The notes under the pieces: generated by a model
Told to the model about the DNA's origin: nothing
What the model saw: only the letters and a program-made list of their open reading frames with translations
Databases searched by the model: none
Made by a program: the position numbers and the translations under genes
Shown here: positions 35,345 through 46,792 of the stretch, piece after piece
Numbering within the stretch: position 1 is the first letter of the stretch
Layout of the letters: each line of letters begins with the position of its first letter
Source of the DNA: Panax quinquefolius
Taxonomy: Eukaryota > Streptophyta > Magnoliopsida > Apiales > Araliaceae
Direction of reading: 5' to 3'
Length of the DNA stretch: 64,000 nt
Assembly (NCBI GenBank): GCA_020205615.1
Contig: CM035156.1
Span: forward strand, 19,557,128-19,621,127

Positions 35345-36029
35345 TACAATGAAATAAAATTACAATTCAGTCAACCAACGAACTCACTCAGTACTAAAAG
35401 AGCCAACTCGGACGAACTCAGTGCTAAATTTCCTCAATTCCAGTTGATGGTATCCACAATGAAAAAAAAGGTACGGGAATGGTCTCGGTTGAATTCAGTC
35501 TTTTACATAGATTTGGAGCTATTAGACTGGGCTCAACTATTTGGTTCACTGAAAAAATTAATAGGTTATTTACATAAGTATACAACAAATAAAAAATAAT
35601 TATAAGAAATGTGTATCAATTAAATAATTATAAAAAGAGTCTAATTAGGACCCATATTACAAAAATGGTACAATTCATATTAATAAGGAAACTTAAAATC
35701 AAGGACAAATAACTGTCATAATTAATAATTCAAATTTAAATATTTAGATCTAACAACAAAAATAAATTCAAATTCAAAATAATAATTCAAATTTAAATAT
35801 TCAAATTCAAATCTTCATCTCCCTCACTTACACTTTGAAATAATAGTCATACCGCTACACTCACATACTCATTCACTACACTTCATATGCGAATCTCCGT
35901 CAGATTTGTCCAAAAACGCATGATGAAAATAAGAAGAAGATTAAATCCCTACAAAAGTTTAAAAATAAATCGATGCAACTATTAATGTTTTGAAATTTTT
36001 TTTATAACTATTTTGTTACTCATAAATAA

Positions 36030-36345
36030 TAAAATGGTTACCTTTGTATGAATGGTTGGCTACCAACTGCATCACATTTAAACAAAATTGGTAACTTAAT
36101 AAAATTGAATTGGTTACCTTGGTCTGAAGGTTTGGCTACCAACTGCACTATGAAAAAATTGCAGGTGTGGATGTGAATTAGTTACTTTGGTATAAAGGTT
36201 TTGTTACCTTAGTACGAAAGTTTGCTTACCTTGATCTGAAGGTTTGGTAACCAACTGTACTAAGAAAAAATTTAAAGTGTGAATGTTGATTAGTTACTTT
36301 GATATAACAGTTTGGTTACCTTGGTATGAAGGTTTGGTTATCATC
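36030..36345. repeat. Imperfect ~100-bp repeats with GGTTACCTTGGTCTGAAGG
   Basis: The phrases GGTTACCTTGGTCTGAAGGT, GGCTACCAACTGCA and GTGAATTAGTTACTTTGGTA recur about three times with drift, giving a degenerate tandem array. Confidence 0.65.
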
Positions 36346-36591
36346 ATCTAGGAAGCCTAGAATTTCTCTAGACAACTTTCCAATTCCTTCGCCATGCCTC
36401 TTCACGTATTCTAACAACACCGAATCCTCCGCCACCGTTCACGGTCCCTTCTTAAGCAACTGTCGCTCCCCGTTTCTTGATCCGCCCTCCGTCGTCTTCA
36501 CCATCTTAATTCCTCTCATTGATGACATCACATAACCTGGCAACCATTGTTGCTTATACATGCTTTGGTTCTTTTTTTCCCTTCACGTACG

Positions 36592-36726
36592 TTACCAAAT
36601 GCTCCTGATATGGAAATCTTTTCAATGTATGGAGTTGGCATCCAAACTGCAAGAGCATATGTTTACAGGCTCGCTCATTCGGCAGAATGTTACATTCCAT
36701 TTCAGAAAGATACTTCAGCAGATGGT
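36592..36726 (+). pseudogene. Fragment of a PDAT-like acyltransferase gene
   Basis: A 45-residue stretch, LPNAPDMEIFSMYGVGI then RAYVY and SAECYIPFQKDTSADG, resembles one internal exon of plant phospholipid:diacylglycerol acyltransferase 1. In the full enzyme this lies in the lumenal domain that transfers an acyl group from phospholipid to diacylglycerol. No flanking exons, catalytic Ser motif or membrane anchor were found on either side, and the frame runs into unrelated sequence after the glycine. It is a displaced exon fragment, not a gene. Confidence 0.7.
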
Positions 36727-36853
36727 TGCCACGAACTCACGATGGTGATGATCGATGATAGAGAAATTAAGACAATTGAAGATGATCACTAATTTAATTA
36801 ATTAGTTTACATTTTTCGGTTTTGTTGGGTAGCGAGAAAGGGATGGATGAATT

Positions 36854-36855
<2 letters not shown>

Positions 36856-36894
<39 letters not shown>
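36856..36894. repeat. (TA)n microsatellite
   Basis: A TA run of about 39 bases. Confidence 0.95.
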
Positions 36895-36895
<1 letters not shown>

Positions 36896-37098
36896 TTATA
36901 CAAAACACAACAAATTTTGAACCCAACAAAAATTCCGTTCAAAGTCAATAAGAGATCTGGACCATTGAAAAGTTGGGATAAATTTAACCATTCAAAAACA
37001 AAATTTAACAAAACACAGAGGGACAATAGCGGTTTAGATTGAAAGCTGAGCTTTTACAACTTAATCCAAAGGCTGAGCTTTCATTTCACACAAAAAAA

Positions 37099-37620
37099 AT
37101 GCCCAAATCAAATCCCCCTTACACGCTACCCAAATCCGGCCTTATACCTCTGCTCCTTCTCATTTCGTCTTTTCCTTTCTTTGTACTCTCCTCTACCTCC
37201 AAATTCCTTCCAATTACATCGGCGATTGACTGTTGGACAACGCCAATTTGTTCGTAACCTGCCCGTTGGTATGCCTTAATTTGTGTAACTTTCTCTTTAA
37301 GTTGTTTGAAATATGACTGAAATCAAATGATTCGAGTTTCTTTCTTTCTTTCTCTGGATGTGTGAGTGTCTAAGCCTTTGAGCTCCTCTGCACCGCCATT
37401 CTTGCTATCATTCTTCTGTTTCTTTGTAGCCTCCCTGGCCTTTCTAAGTAAGCGAAGTTTCCTTTGGTTTCCAAGTTTTAGAAAAAATATCCGCAAGACT
37501 TCCCAAAAACTTCTCCCCCTGAAATCAACAATGAAAACTATTTCAACTTTTCATCCAGTTCTTCCACATATGATTGAAGCAGCAACGAGGAGGAAATCGG
37601 AATTGGGACTTTATAGCTGA
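37099..37620 (+). other. Possible gene remnant, not identified
   Basis: An ATG at 37099 opens a segment with a hydrophobic stretch (PLLLLISSFPFFVLSS), ending at 37257. A second open segment, 37366-37620, also has a hydrophobic N-terminal part (LLSFFCFFVASLAFL) and then a basic region. Base composition is more gene-like than the flanks, but no family was recognised and the two segments could not be joined with confidence. Confidence 0.25.
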
Positions 37621-37808
37621 TCACCCATAGCAAGGTAATGGAATGATTTATGCGAAATTGAGACTGTTATTGTGGTAATGTTGGGATTTTAGAATGAATG
37701 TACAACTTCTTATGAACTTTGTCCACACAAAAAAAATGCACATATCATGTTTGATAAATTATTTCTTATAGATTTTTAAGCTCAAATTATAATAAGCTAA
37801 AATAAAAA

Positions 37809-37985
37809 ATAATGCCATTTTGGGTGGGTTCTTTTTGTTTTTGTTGTTAGTATCATTTTTCACTTAATATGATACTGTTGTTAGTAGTTTTTACAAATCA
37901 TTTTTGTTGTTCTTACTGTAGTTTTTAGCTTAATAATGCCATTTTGGGTGGGTTCTTTTTGTTTTTGTTGTTTTTAGTATCATCT
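37809..37985. repeat. Direct repeat pair, ~50 bp
   Basis: AATAATGCCATTTTGGGTGG followed by GTTCTTTTTGTTTTTGTTGT occurs at about 37809 and again at about 37933. Nearby, GCTTATCTTACTGCTAAGAA is also present twice (about 38029 and 38091). These are local segmental duplications. Confidence 0.75.
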
Positions 37986-38676
37986 TGGCTTATTAAACTT
38001 GCAGGTATGTCCTTTGTCGGAAAAGAGCTGCTTATCTTACTGCTAAGAAAATTTAACTATTTCTTTTACACCATTGATTGGGTTATTATTGCTTATCTTA
38101 CTGCTAAGAAGGTTGAACTATTTCTTTTACATCTTCAAACTAGAATTCTTGAAGTAGAAAATTTAACAGACTATAATGATATTTGTATTTTAATATCCAA
38201 AAAGAGTCTGCATGATAATATAAATTGAATAATAATAAGCATTTTGAAGAAATTAGTAATCCTTTCTTTTTGTTTGTTGTTGTGATTTGGCATTTTATTA
38301 AGGGCCAAAACCGAATTGAATAATACGACATTTAGCATAAGTCTAGCCATTCAAATAGATTTTTGACTGCAGTAAACATGGTCAAATATAAGGTTTCTTT
38401 TCTGTAGTAAGGGAATTAAGAAGGACCTTCCTACATGGTGTACAGAGTGTAGGCTTACCAAGAATCTCGCATTACTGTGAGATTCATGAAGGAATTCCTT
38501 CACTGCCTTTTATCGAATGGGTTTGATGGTTTAACATTTTCATATTTTTGTTAGATGTTGAACTATTGATTAAAATAGTAGTTTTTTAAAGGTTGAGTGA
38601 CTCCGAATTTTGTATATTTCGGTCGATCGAGATTCCAATTTGGATGGGTTTGGTTTTTTGTTCAACTTTTATGGGG

Positions 38677-41125
38677 TTGTCATCACCCCAAAATAGGTAT
38701 ACATCACCCATTTTAGGTTGTCAATAACATAGTACAGAAACAACTACAACTTTATTAATACATCATAAAAACTGTGAGTTTAAATACAAATATTATCTTC
38801 TAGACAATATCTATACTCAAATAAATCCTCATCACAATTATTGATATATTATTATACAAAAATGGTGAGGACTACTAAACAATTTCTAGAATCATCATTC
38901 CATACCCCGACTAGTACTCGCTACATTCTCGCCTCCTGAGAAGAAAAATGGAACAACAAGGAAAATGGTGAGCTCAACTAGCCCGATAAAGAATATTATG
39001 ACTAAGATAATATAAAACAAATTATCGTTAGTCTTCAACGAGGAAAAAATCGATAAAATACAATAGACAACAAGTTTCGGATCAATATTCATAATGAAAT
39101 AATAATCCATAGAAGAGTTACGTGAGAGAATGAAATCTACTACTATCTATGAATTTAAAAGTCCTTTATCAATACTTTATCCTCAGTAACATCAATCAAT
39201 ATACATCTTGAATCAAATATTCATCTTTTACACCACAGCCAAAGATATTCATCACCCGGGCCATGTTCATCTCAACACTGCTCATCTTTACTTTTCTGTC
39301 AAAGATATTCATTATAAAATCATTTATCTTTTGCTTCTGGGCCCAAAGATATTCAATAATATCATCATTTAGGACCGAGGATGATGAAAAATATTTTAAA
39401 GGGAGCGAATCCGGTGAAACAAAAGAATAAATATTAAGGATTAAGTATTTCAACTATTTCATGTCCAAAAATACCTCATAAATAATCATAGTGGAGTAAA
39501 ATTCAAGAATGATCAAAACATGAATACAATCAATGCTAGTATTCATAATAGATATTTTGGACGAATTTTTTTTTGATTTTTCGTGAATAGTGCCAGATAT
39601 CGTGAATAAGAAACTTAAGCGTAAAAAAGTTCTAAATTTGATTAAAATTTCAGATCAATACTTCGGCATAATGATATTGAAAGAAATAATATCATTTGAA
39701 AAAAAAAATATCCCTTACCTCGAAAGAATAGTACTTCTAGTTGAAACACCGGATATAGGCTATGACTTGAACTTGCACCGTATAGCAACACTCAAAGTAT
39801 TAAAATACTCATAAGAATACGCTCAATATATCGAGAGAGAAAGAGAGAGAAATCTTTATTTTCTGGTGTGATTTTCAATTCTAACCTAAGCATCCTATTT
39901 ATAGGAAAATGCTTAGAACACCAAAGCAGAAAATTTAATAAATTATTAATATTTTCAAATTATATTCCTACGCACACCACACCAGACCAAAATCATCAGC
40001 CAAAACATGTGCTAACATCCCAAAAACGTTTTTGTTACTTAAAATATTTTAAACTTTCAAAAATTAATTATTTCAGAACTCCAAAACTTCAATAATTCAC
40101 AATAAATAACCCTTTTATCAAAAAAATTCCAACCTCATGTCTTTTCCATAAGAAATTTCATTATCTACAACTTTGCAGAATAAAGTTTTTCCAAATTTCA
40201 AACAAAAATTGACCGAAATTCACAAACGGGCGATTTTACAGGCTATAATCAAATTTTAGTCAAGAAATGGGGTCTACTGACACACAAAACATGTGTTAAT
40301 TATTTAATGCCACAAAAATACTCTTCCTTCTCATATACTCATATATCCCACATTCATTATAAAAATATCACCATCAATATATTATCAAAATAATATATTT
40401 AATTGAATTATTTTATCGAAAAAAGATAAAATATTAATTTTCAACAATTGTCACATTAAAATTTTCTCCATCTATATCCACATAAAATAAATATTTTCCT
40501 CATCATATAAATCAATAATTAATTATTCACGAATAATATTACGAATCACAATCTTGTGACGAGGCGATTTCCGAGGATATAGGGGCTTTCCATAAGGATC
40601 TCTCTCTACTTGCAGCCAATGATTAGATGACCTAACCTCTCTCTTGATGCGAACTTTCTAGATATTGCCAATAATGTTATCCAATAATATTATTCGGATA
40701 ATATGAATTATTAGCTTCGATAATAGAAAATCTTTGTGTAGTGACAATTATTGAAACAACAATAATATAAAATATCAATCGGAGCGATTATTGAATCGAT
40801 AAAATAAAATCTTGAACAATAATTACGTAACAATTATTGAGTAGTGCCTTCTTATGTAAGAATCAATAATTGGTATAATACCGCATGTCTTCTTGTGTTT
40901 TAACCATAGGGTATTCCATGATAATAGCAGGTAACAACTATCTTAGTTATTTATAACCAACTTATTCTTGTCGTTTTCTTCATCCATTCGCTTTTACATT
41001 ATGGGGCCCACATTAAAATTTTGTAGTCAATACGAATATTCCCAAACGGCGAAGAATATTCCACGACCAAACAAATATTTTATAACCACTGCTTATTTGA
41101 AATATTTGCGTATTTTACCCATAAC
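38677..41125 (-). mobile_element. Solo LTR 'A', left part (continues at 52406-52497)
   Basis: This is the same LTR family as 46793-49456, in the same minus orientation. It starts with a mutated version of TGTGACGACCCCAAAATAGG and runs to GCGTATTTTACCCATAAC. The rest of the LTR (from about TATCCATATTAATC to GGGGTCTTAC) appears at 52406-52497, so a later insertion split it. Neither a primer-binding site nor a polypurine tract flanks it, which indicates a solo LTR. A 5-bp duplication is not clear. The minus-strand TATA CCTATAAATAGG is at about 39894-39905. Confidence 0.8.
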
Positions 41126-43854
41126 CAGTAAGACCGAAATTTTTTAAATAAAAGGAATTTCCTTTATTTATTATTTTGAAATAGTAAGGTTGATTTGATT
41201 AATGTGGATAGTTAAGGGTTAAATACGCAAATATTTCAAAATAAGCAAGTGGTTATAAAATATTCATTTTTGTCGGGGAATATTAGTTTGGTGCGTGGAA
41301 TATTCATGCTTGTCGGAATATTCGTTTGGTCGTGGAATATTCGTGCTTCGTCGGGGAATATTAAATGCGACGAGTACCGTAATATGGGCCCCATAACTGG
41401 AAAGCGATTGGATGAGGAAAAGCGATAAAGTTTGGGTGGTTATAAATAACAGCGTAGTTATTACAGTTAAGACATTGGAATACTTTCGGTGGTTAAAATA
41501 CAATAATACGCGTGGTTGCACGCGAAGCACACGGTGATTGCAGTATTGTTGAATTATTGATTCGTGCGTAAGATGGAACTACTCAATAATTGTTACGATA
41601 ATTCTTGTTCGATGATTTTATTTTATTGATTCAATAATTGCTGCGTTGGTATTTTATATTATTGTTGTTTCAATAATTGTCACTTTGCCGATATTTCCCA
41701 TTATCGGATCAATAATTCATATTATTTGAATAATATTATTAGATAGCACTATTGGCAATGTCTAGAAAGTTACATGCAAGGAGAGGTTTGGTCACCTAAT
41801 TGCGGCGCAAGAAGGAGAAATTCTTATTGAAAGCCCCTCTTTCTGGGAACGGCTTTTTGTCATAATTGTGATTCTCGTAATATTATTTGTGAATAATTAA
41901 TTATTGATTCATATGATAAGAAAATATTTATTTTATATGAATATAAATGATGGATTTATTTATGTGGTTATTAATGAAGGAATTAATGTTGAGGTGTTTT
42001 ATCGATATTTTATCGGATTGAGGTATTAAAAATTAAATCGGGGTTTTGAGATATATTGCGGGGTTATAATTTTTAATCCGACCGTTGGATTGTGGTAATT
42101 TTGGGTATGTTATACATACATAAGTTGAGTATATGTCCACAAATTTTGAACCGTTAAAAATTCACGAATGATTTGTTATGAATTTTAAGAGGTGTCTGAT
42201 TCTAAATCGTGGTTATAATTGATTTTGGTGAAAAATTCTAGAATTGAGTGGGCCCCACTTGTGGTTGGTGAAAAAATGTGCTGAATTTTATTTCAAATGT
42301 GGTGGTTGGCAATAGTAGCGAGTAAAGCCATCGGTGTAGTCGTCAAGTCCGCTTTGGTAATTAACATTTTCCTATAAATAGAGGGCTAAGTTAGAATTGA
42401 AAATCACACGAAACAAAAAGTTTTCTCTCTCTCTCTATATTATTGAGCGTATTTTGTGAGTATTTAGATACTTTGAGAGTTGTTGTTCAATTACAAGTTT
42501 CATTCAAAGATCACTTGACCTTTCCTTCCAAGAAATCTTGATTCTTTGAGGTAAGGGATGTTATTTTCTTCTCAAATGATATTAATTCTTCAATATCATT
42601 ATCTTTGAAATATTGGTTGGTACTTTTTATCAAATTTGGAACTTTTTCATGTGGGGTTACTATTCATGAGTTACTATTCACGATTACTATTCATGAGTTT
42701 ATTCACTAAGTCTTATTCATGAAGCGTGAAGATGTTTTTGTGGAATTTCTATCTTTGGGTGTCGAGTTCTTATTCACGTATCGACACTATTCACGATATC
42801 TGACACTATTCATAAAAATGAAAATTTTTCTTTTAAATCTAAAATATCTATTCGGATACTAGCTTTGATTGTATCCATGTTTTGATCATTCTTGAATTTT
42901 ACACCACTATGATTATTTTGAGGTATTGTTGGACATGGATAAAACAAAGTACTAATCCTTAATCCTTAATCCTTGTCATTTTGTTTCAATTGGATTCGTT
43001 CTTTAAAATATTTTTCATCATCCTCGGTCTTAAATGATGATATTATTGAATATCTTTGGCCCATAGTGCAAAGATGAATGATTTGAAGAATATCTTTGGC
43101 ACCAGTAGTGCAAAGATGAGCAGTGTGTTTAAATGAACATGATCGAGTGATGAATATCTTTGGCCCAGTAGTGCAAAGATGAACAGTGTTTAAATGAACA
43201 TGGTCGATGATGAATATCTTTGGCCTTTAGTGCAAAGATGAGCAGTGTTGAGATGAACATGACCGATCGATGAATATCTTTGGCACAGTAGTGCAAGATG
43301 AATATTTGATTTGAGATGAATATTGATTGATGTTACGGGATAAAATATTGATGATGAACCTATTAAATTCATAGATTATAGTAGATTTCATTCTCTACGT
43401 AACTCTTCTATGAATTATTATTTCACTGTGAATATTGATCTCGAAACTTGTTGTCTATTGTATTCTATCGATTTTTCCCTGTTGGAGACTAACGATAATT
43501 TGTTGTATATTATCTTAGTCATAACATTCTTTATTGGGCTAGTTGAGCTCACCCTTTTCCTTGTTGTTCCATTTTTCTTCTCGTGGAGGCGAGAATGTAA
43601 TGAGTACTAGTCGGGGTATGGAAATGAAGGTTTTAGAGAGAGTTGTTTAGTAGTCCTCACCATTATTGTAAAATAATGTATCAATAAATGTGATGAGGAT
43701 TTATTTGAGTATAAATATTGTCTAGAAGATAATATTTGTATTTAAACTCACAGCTTTATTGTTGTGATAATAAAGTTGTAGTTGTTTCGCACTCCATGTA
43801 TTTGGCGACTCGAAATGGGTTGGATGGAATGGACCTATTTTGGGGTCGTCCGCA
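41126..43854 (+). repeat. 5' LTR of element E
   Basis: It begins as a mutated TGTAAGACC and ends TTTTGGGGTCGTCCGCA. It carries a TATA box CCTATAAATA at 42371-42380. Downstream are short GTTACTATTCATGAG-type repeats (about 42655-42800) and five hairpin-forming repeats (43049-43310). AATAAA lies near 43682. Confidence 0.85.
42371..42380 (+). promoter_or_regulatory. TATA box of the element E 5' LTR
   Basis: CCTATAAATA, conserved at the matching place in the other copies (50875 in the 3' LTR; 48231-48241 and 39894-39905 on the minus strand in the solo LTRs). Confidence 0.65.
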
Positions 43855-43858
43855 CGGT

Positions 43859-43876
43859 TATATCGAGCTTAGGGAT
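43859..43876 (+). other. Primer-binding-site region of element E
   Basis: TTATATCGAGCTTAGG directly follows the 5' LTR. The related element on the minus strand at 59283-59300 has TTGGTATCGAGCTTAGG, close to the initiator tRNA-Met complement TGGTATC-AGAGC. The first bases here have drifted. Confidence 0.6.
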
Positions 43877-44073
43877 ATGATCTCTGGCGGAGATCGGGGA
43901 ATAGAACTAGGAGGGAGAGATGAGTAAATCCTTCGCTAGGGTGTCCTACCTAAGCTTATTTGTTAGTTGGTCAAGATATATAGGATATTATGTGATTGAT
44001 TTCCTAATTAACCCTTGTTTTTATGACGATTTGAGAATGTCGTGAGAATATTAATAGTGGAGTAAATTAGACC

Positions 44074-45180
44074 GTGGAGATGCCTCAGTACTTAACAACG
44101 AGGAGAACGTGCAACAGTGATGACAATGTACCTCCTGTGAATAACACCAACGAAAGCGAGATGATGAGCGAGGGATGTTTAGAAGCTTTTTGCGGTTCAT
44201 GCAAAATCGACGAGGAGACTCGTGCTCAAAATATAGGAGGAAATGATAGTAATTCACGAATTGGTCACAAACAAGCGAGTTCAAAGAGTTGGGACCACCG
44301 AGTTCAGGGAAAGCCGGATCCGATCATGGCGGAAACATGGGTCAAGCAAATTACCAAGATATTCGATGTCTTGGGATGCACGCGAAGAACGAAAGTTCCA
44401 TTCGCTACTTTTATGTTCCGTGGCGAGCAGATTCTTGGTGGGAATCGTGAAGCGTACCCATCCAACAAGACTTTCGGCATGTCTTGGGAGACATTTCAGA
44501 AAGCAGTTCAATGACAAGTACTTCCACGAAAGTATTCATTACGTATGAAGGAAGTGGAGTTTATTAGGCTGGAAGCGAGAATAACATGGCGGTGTCCCAA
44601 AGATCTGGGCGAAGTTCATGGAGTTATCCGTGTTTACCTCATTTGGTGGAGAATGAGGAACGATGACGCGGATGTTTACGAGAGGTTTGAAACCCGGCGT
44701 CGTCGATATCTCATTTCTCATAAATTTTCTCTCTATTCAAATGTTGTAAATGAAGGCTCGGTTGTTAGAAGCGAGATAACGAGATGCGTTCAACCGAGGG
44801 ACCATAACCGAGGATCATACCAAAGATAGCGATCATCGAATAACGATAACCATGGAGAAAGAAGAATACGGACAAAGGCGGTAACCACTCCGGTGGTAAT
44901 CGTGGCCGTGAAAATAGAAGAAGCGAGTTGGGAGGAGATTTTAAAAGAGGAGATTCAACAACGACCATGTGAAGACGTCGGCGCCGATGGCAACCCCGGT
45001 TCCAAGGAGGAGAAAGACCATCGGTCGTATATTATAAAATCTTGGAAAGAGGGACATATCATTGGCCTCCCTGGCAGTTTAAGGTATGTTATAATTGTGG
45101 AAAAGAAGGACATATCGCTCGAGATTATGCGATATCGAAACCAGATCCGGTATGGGAATGGTAACTCAAAAGGATGTCCG
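44074..45180 (+). pseudogene. Element E gag remnant with zinc knuckle
   Basis: The open segment 44074-44514 ends in a chromovirus-type capsid region (DPIMAETWVKQITKIFDVLG, then KVPFATFMFRGE). The sequence continues in other frames with NDKYFHESI and MKEVEFIRLE. At about 45087-45130 CYNCGKEGHIARDY is a CCHC zinc knuckle whose last Cys is replaced by Tyr. Several frameshifts interrupt the gene. Confidence 0.75.
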
Positions 45181-45269
45181 TAAAAAGTCAAAGACAACGA
45201 TTCTGGAAGAGCGTTTGTCGCGATTTGGGTCAAAATATGAGGAATCCGAACGAAGTTAGCAAGACGGGT

Positions 45270-45570
45270 TAGTTAATTATAAATTCTTGCGAAGTATATA
45301 CCTTACTAGATATTGGTTCTACCCATTCTTTTATCATCTTTTACTTGCGCCAACGTTTGAACTTGACTACGGAGAAATTAGACTTTGACCTTATTTATGG
45401 AGACTTACGTTAGGAGAAACTTTCATTACATCATTGTTTAGAAATCTTGCTTGATTCAGGTTGGCACTATCACATTACCTGTTAACCTTATTTCTATAGA
45501 GATATTTTCTTTTGATGTGATTTTAAGGTTAACTACTCATCATGCCAAAATTGATTGCTTTAAATAAGGT
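45270..45570 (+). pseudogene. Element E protease remnant
   Basis: YTLLDIGSTHSFI near 45290 is the retroelement protease active site (D-x-G-[ST]-x-H), and a FDVIL...LTTHHA segment at about 45510-45550 is its C-terminal part. Frame changes separate them. Confidence 0.6.
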
Positions 45571-46079
45571 TGTTAGTTTTCATACTCTAAGCAACATATT
45601 ATTCGAATTGAGCAATCAAACCATTGAAGTCAAACATTTTCATATCAAGCCATGAAGTCATTCGTTTATTACGGATGACAAGTTTTCTTAGTCCATGTTA
45701 TGGATTTGAATAAAGACACGCCGATTTGAATAATATTCTTGTTGTTATTGATTTTTCTGGCGTATTTTACGAAGAATTTCTTGGCTTACTCCCAAAGCCC
45801 GATATTAAATTTTGTATCAAATTTGAACCAGGTACAAAACTCATTTCTAAAATCTCATGTCGAATGGCTCTATTGAACTTGAGAGTTAAAATTCAACTAT
45901 ATAATTTGGTACTGAGCCTTTATCTTGTGACTTCCTTTGTGGAATTCACCTAAGCTTTGAACTCTCCTGTAAGGCGTCGCCATATTCGTGCGATAAGTAA
46001 AGCGATAGGTGTCATTGTGACGTCTTATCCAAGGTTGGGATATGAGTCGCGATTGAGAACAACCTAAGTCGGTGTCGAA

Positions 46080-46787
46080 ATCGTAGTTTTCAGGCTTAGT
46101 TGGTTATTATCGGAGATACGTTGAAGGATATTCTCGAATCGCTATTCCATTAACGTAGCTAACTTTCGTAGAGATACAAAATTCGAATGGAGCGAGGAAT
46201 GTGGGAAGAGCTTGAAGAACTCGAGAGGAGACTCATTTCAATACATGTTACGACCCATGCCATCCTGGAAAAAGCGAACGTGGTAGTGGACGTGTTGAGT
46301 AGAAGATCGTATACAAGTACGAGTACGATGTTGTCAAAGACTAATTTAAATATAATATACAAATAATAGAGATGGAGATGAAAACTCTAGGTACCCACGT
46401 GATGATATCTGATGCGTGATGATATCTGAGTATAATCGACTTTAATCGATAAAGTTAAAGTCGCTCAAGCTACACAATCGGAGGTGATGAATTTGAAGAA
46501 GGAGGTGCAAGAAGTTGTTATTTCAAAAGCGAGAATCGGTGAGGTGAGGAAAGCTCAAACCTTCGATTTATTAATCCATTTGAAATTCTCGATCGAATAG
46601 GAACTGTGGCCTATAGACTCGTTTTACCACCAAGTATGGCGTGTTCATAACGCGTTTTCACGTATCGATGTTACGTAAATATGTGGACGACGAAACACGT
46701 CATTGAGTTAGAACCCAGGACGAGATAGCCAAGACTTAACGTCACGAGGAGGTACTGTCAAGATTTTGTAGAGGAAAGAACATGACC
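46080..46787 (+). pseudogene. Element E RT end, RNase H end and integrase C-terminus remnants
   Basis: GLVGYYRRYVEGYSRIAIPL at about 46095 marks the end of reverse transcriptase. HPGKANVVVDVLSRR-type sequence at about 46255-46305 ends RNase H. NPFEILDRIGTVAYRLVLPP at about 46575 is the integrase C-terminal domain. The polymerase core, most of RNase H and the integrase core are missing between these pieces, and there are stops. The coding end resumes past the nested LTR at 49462. Confidence 0.7.
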
Positions 46788-46792
46788 TATGT

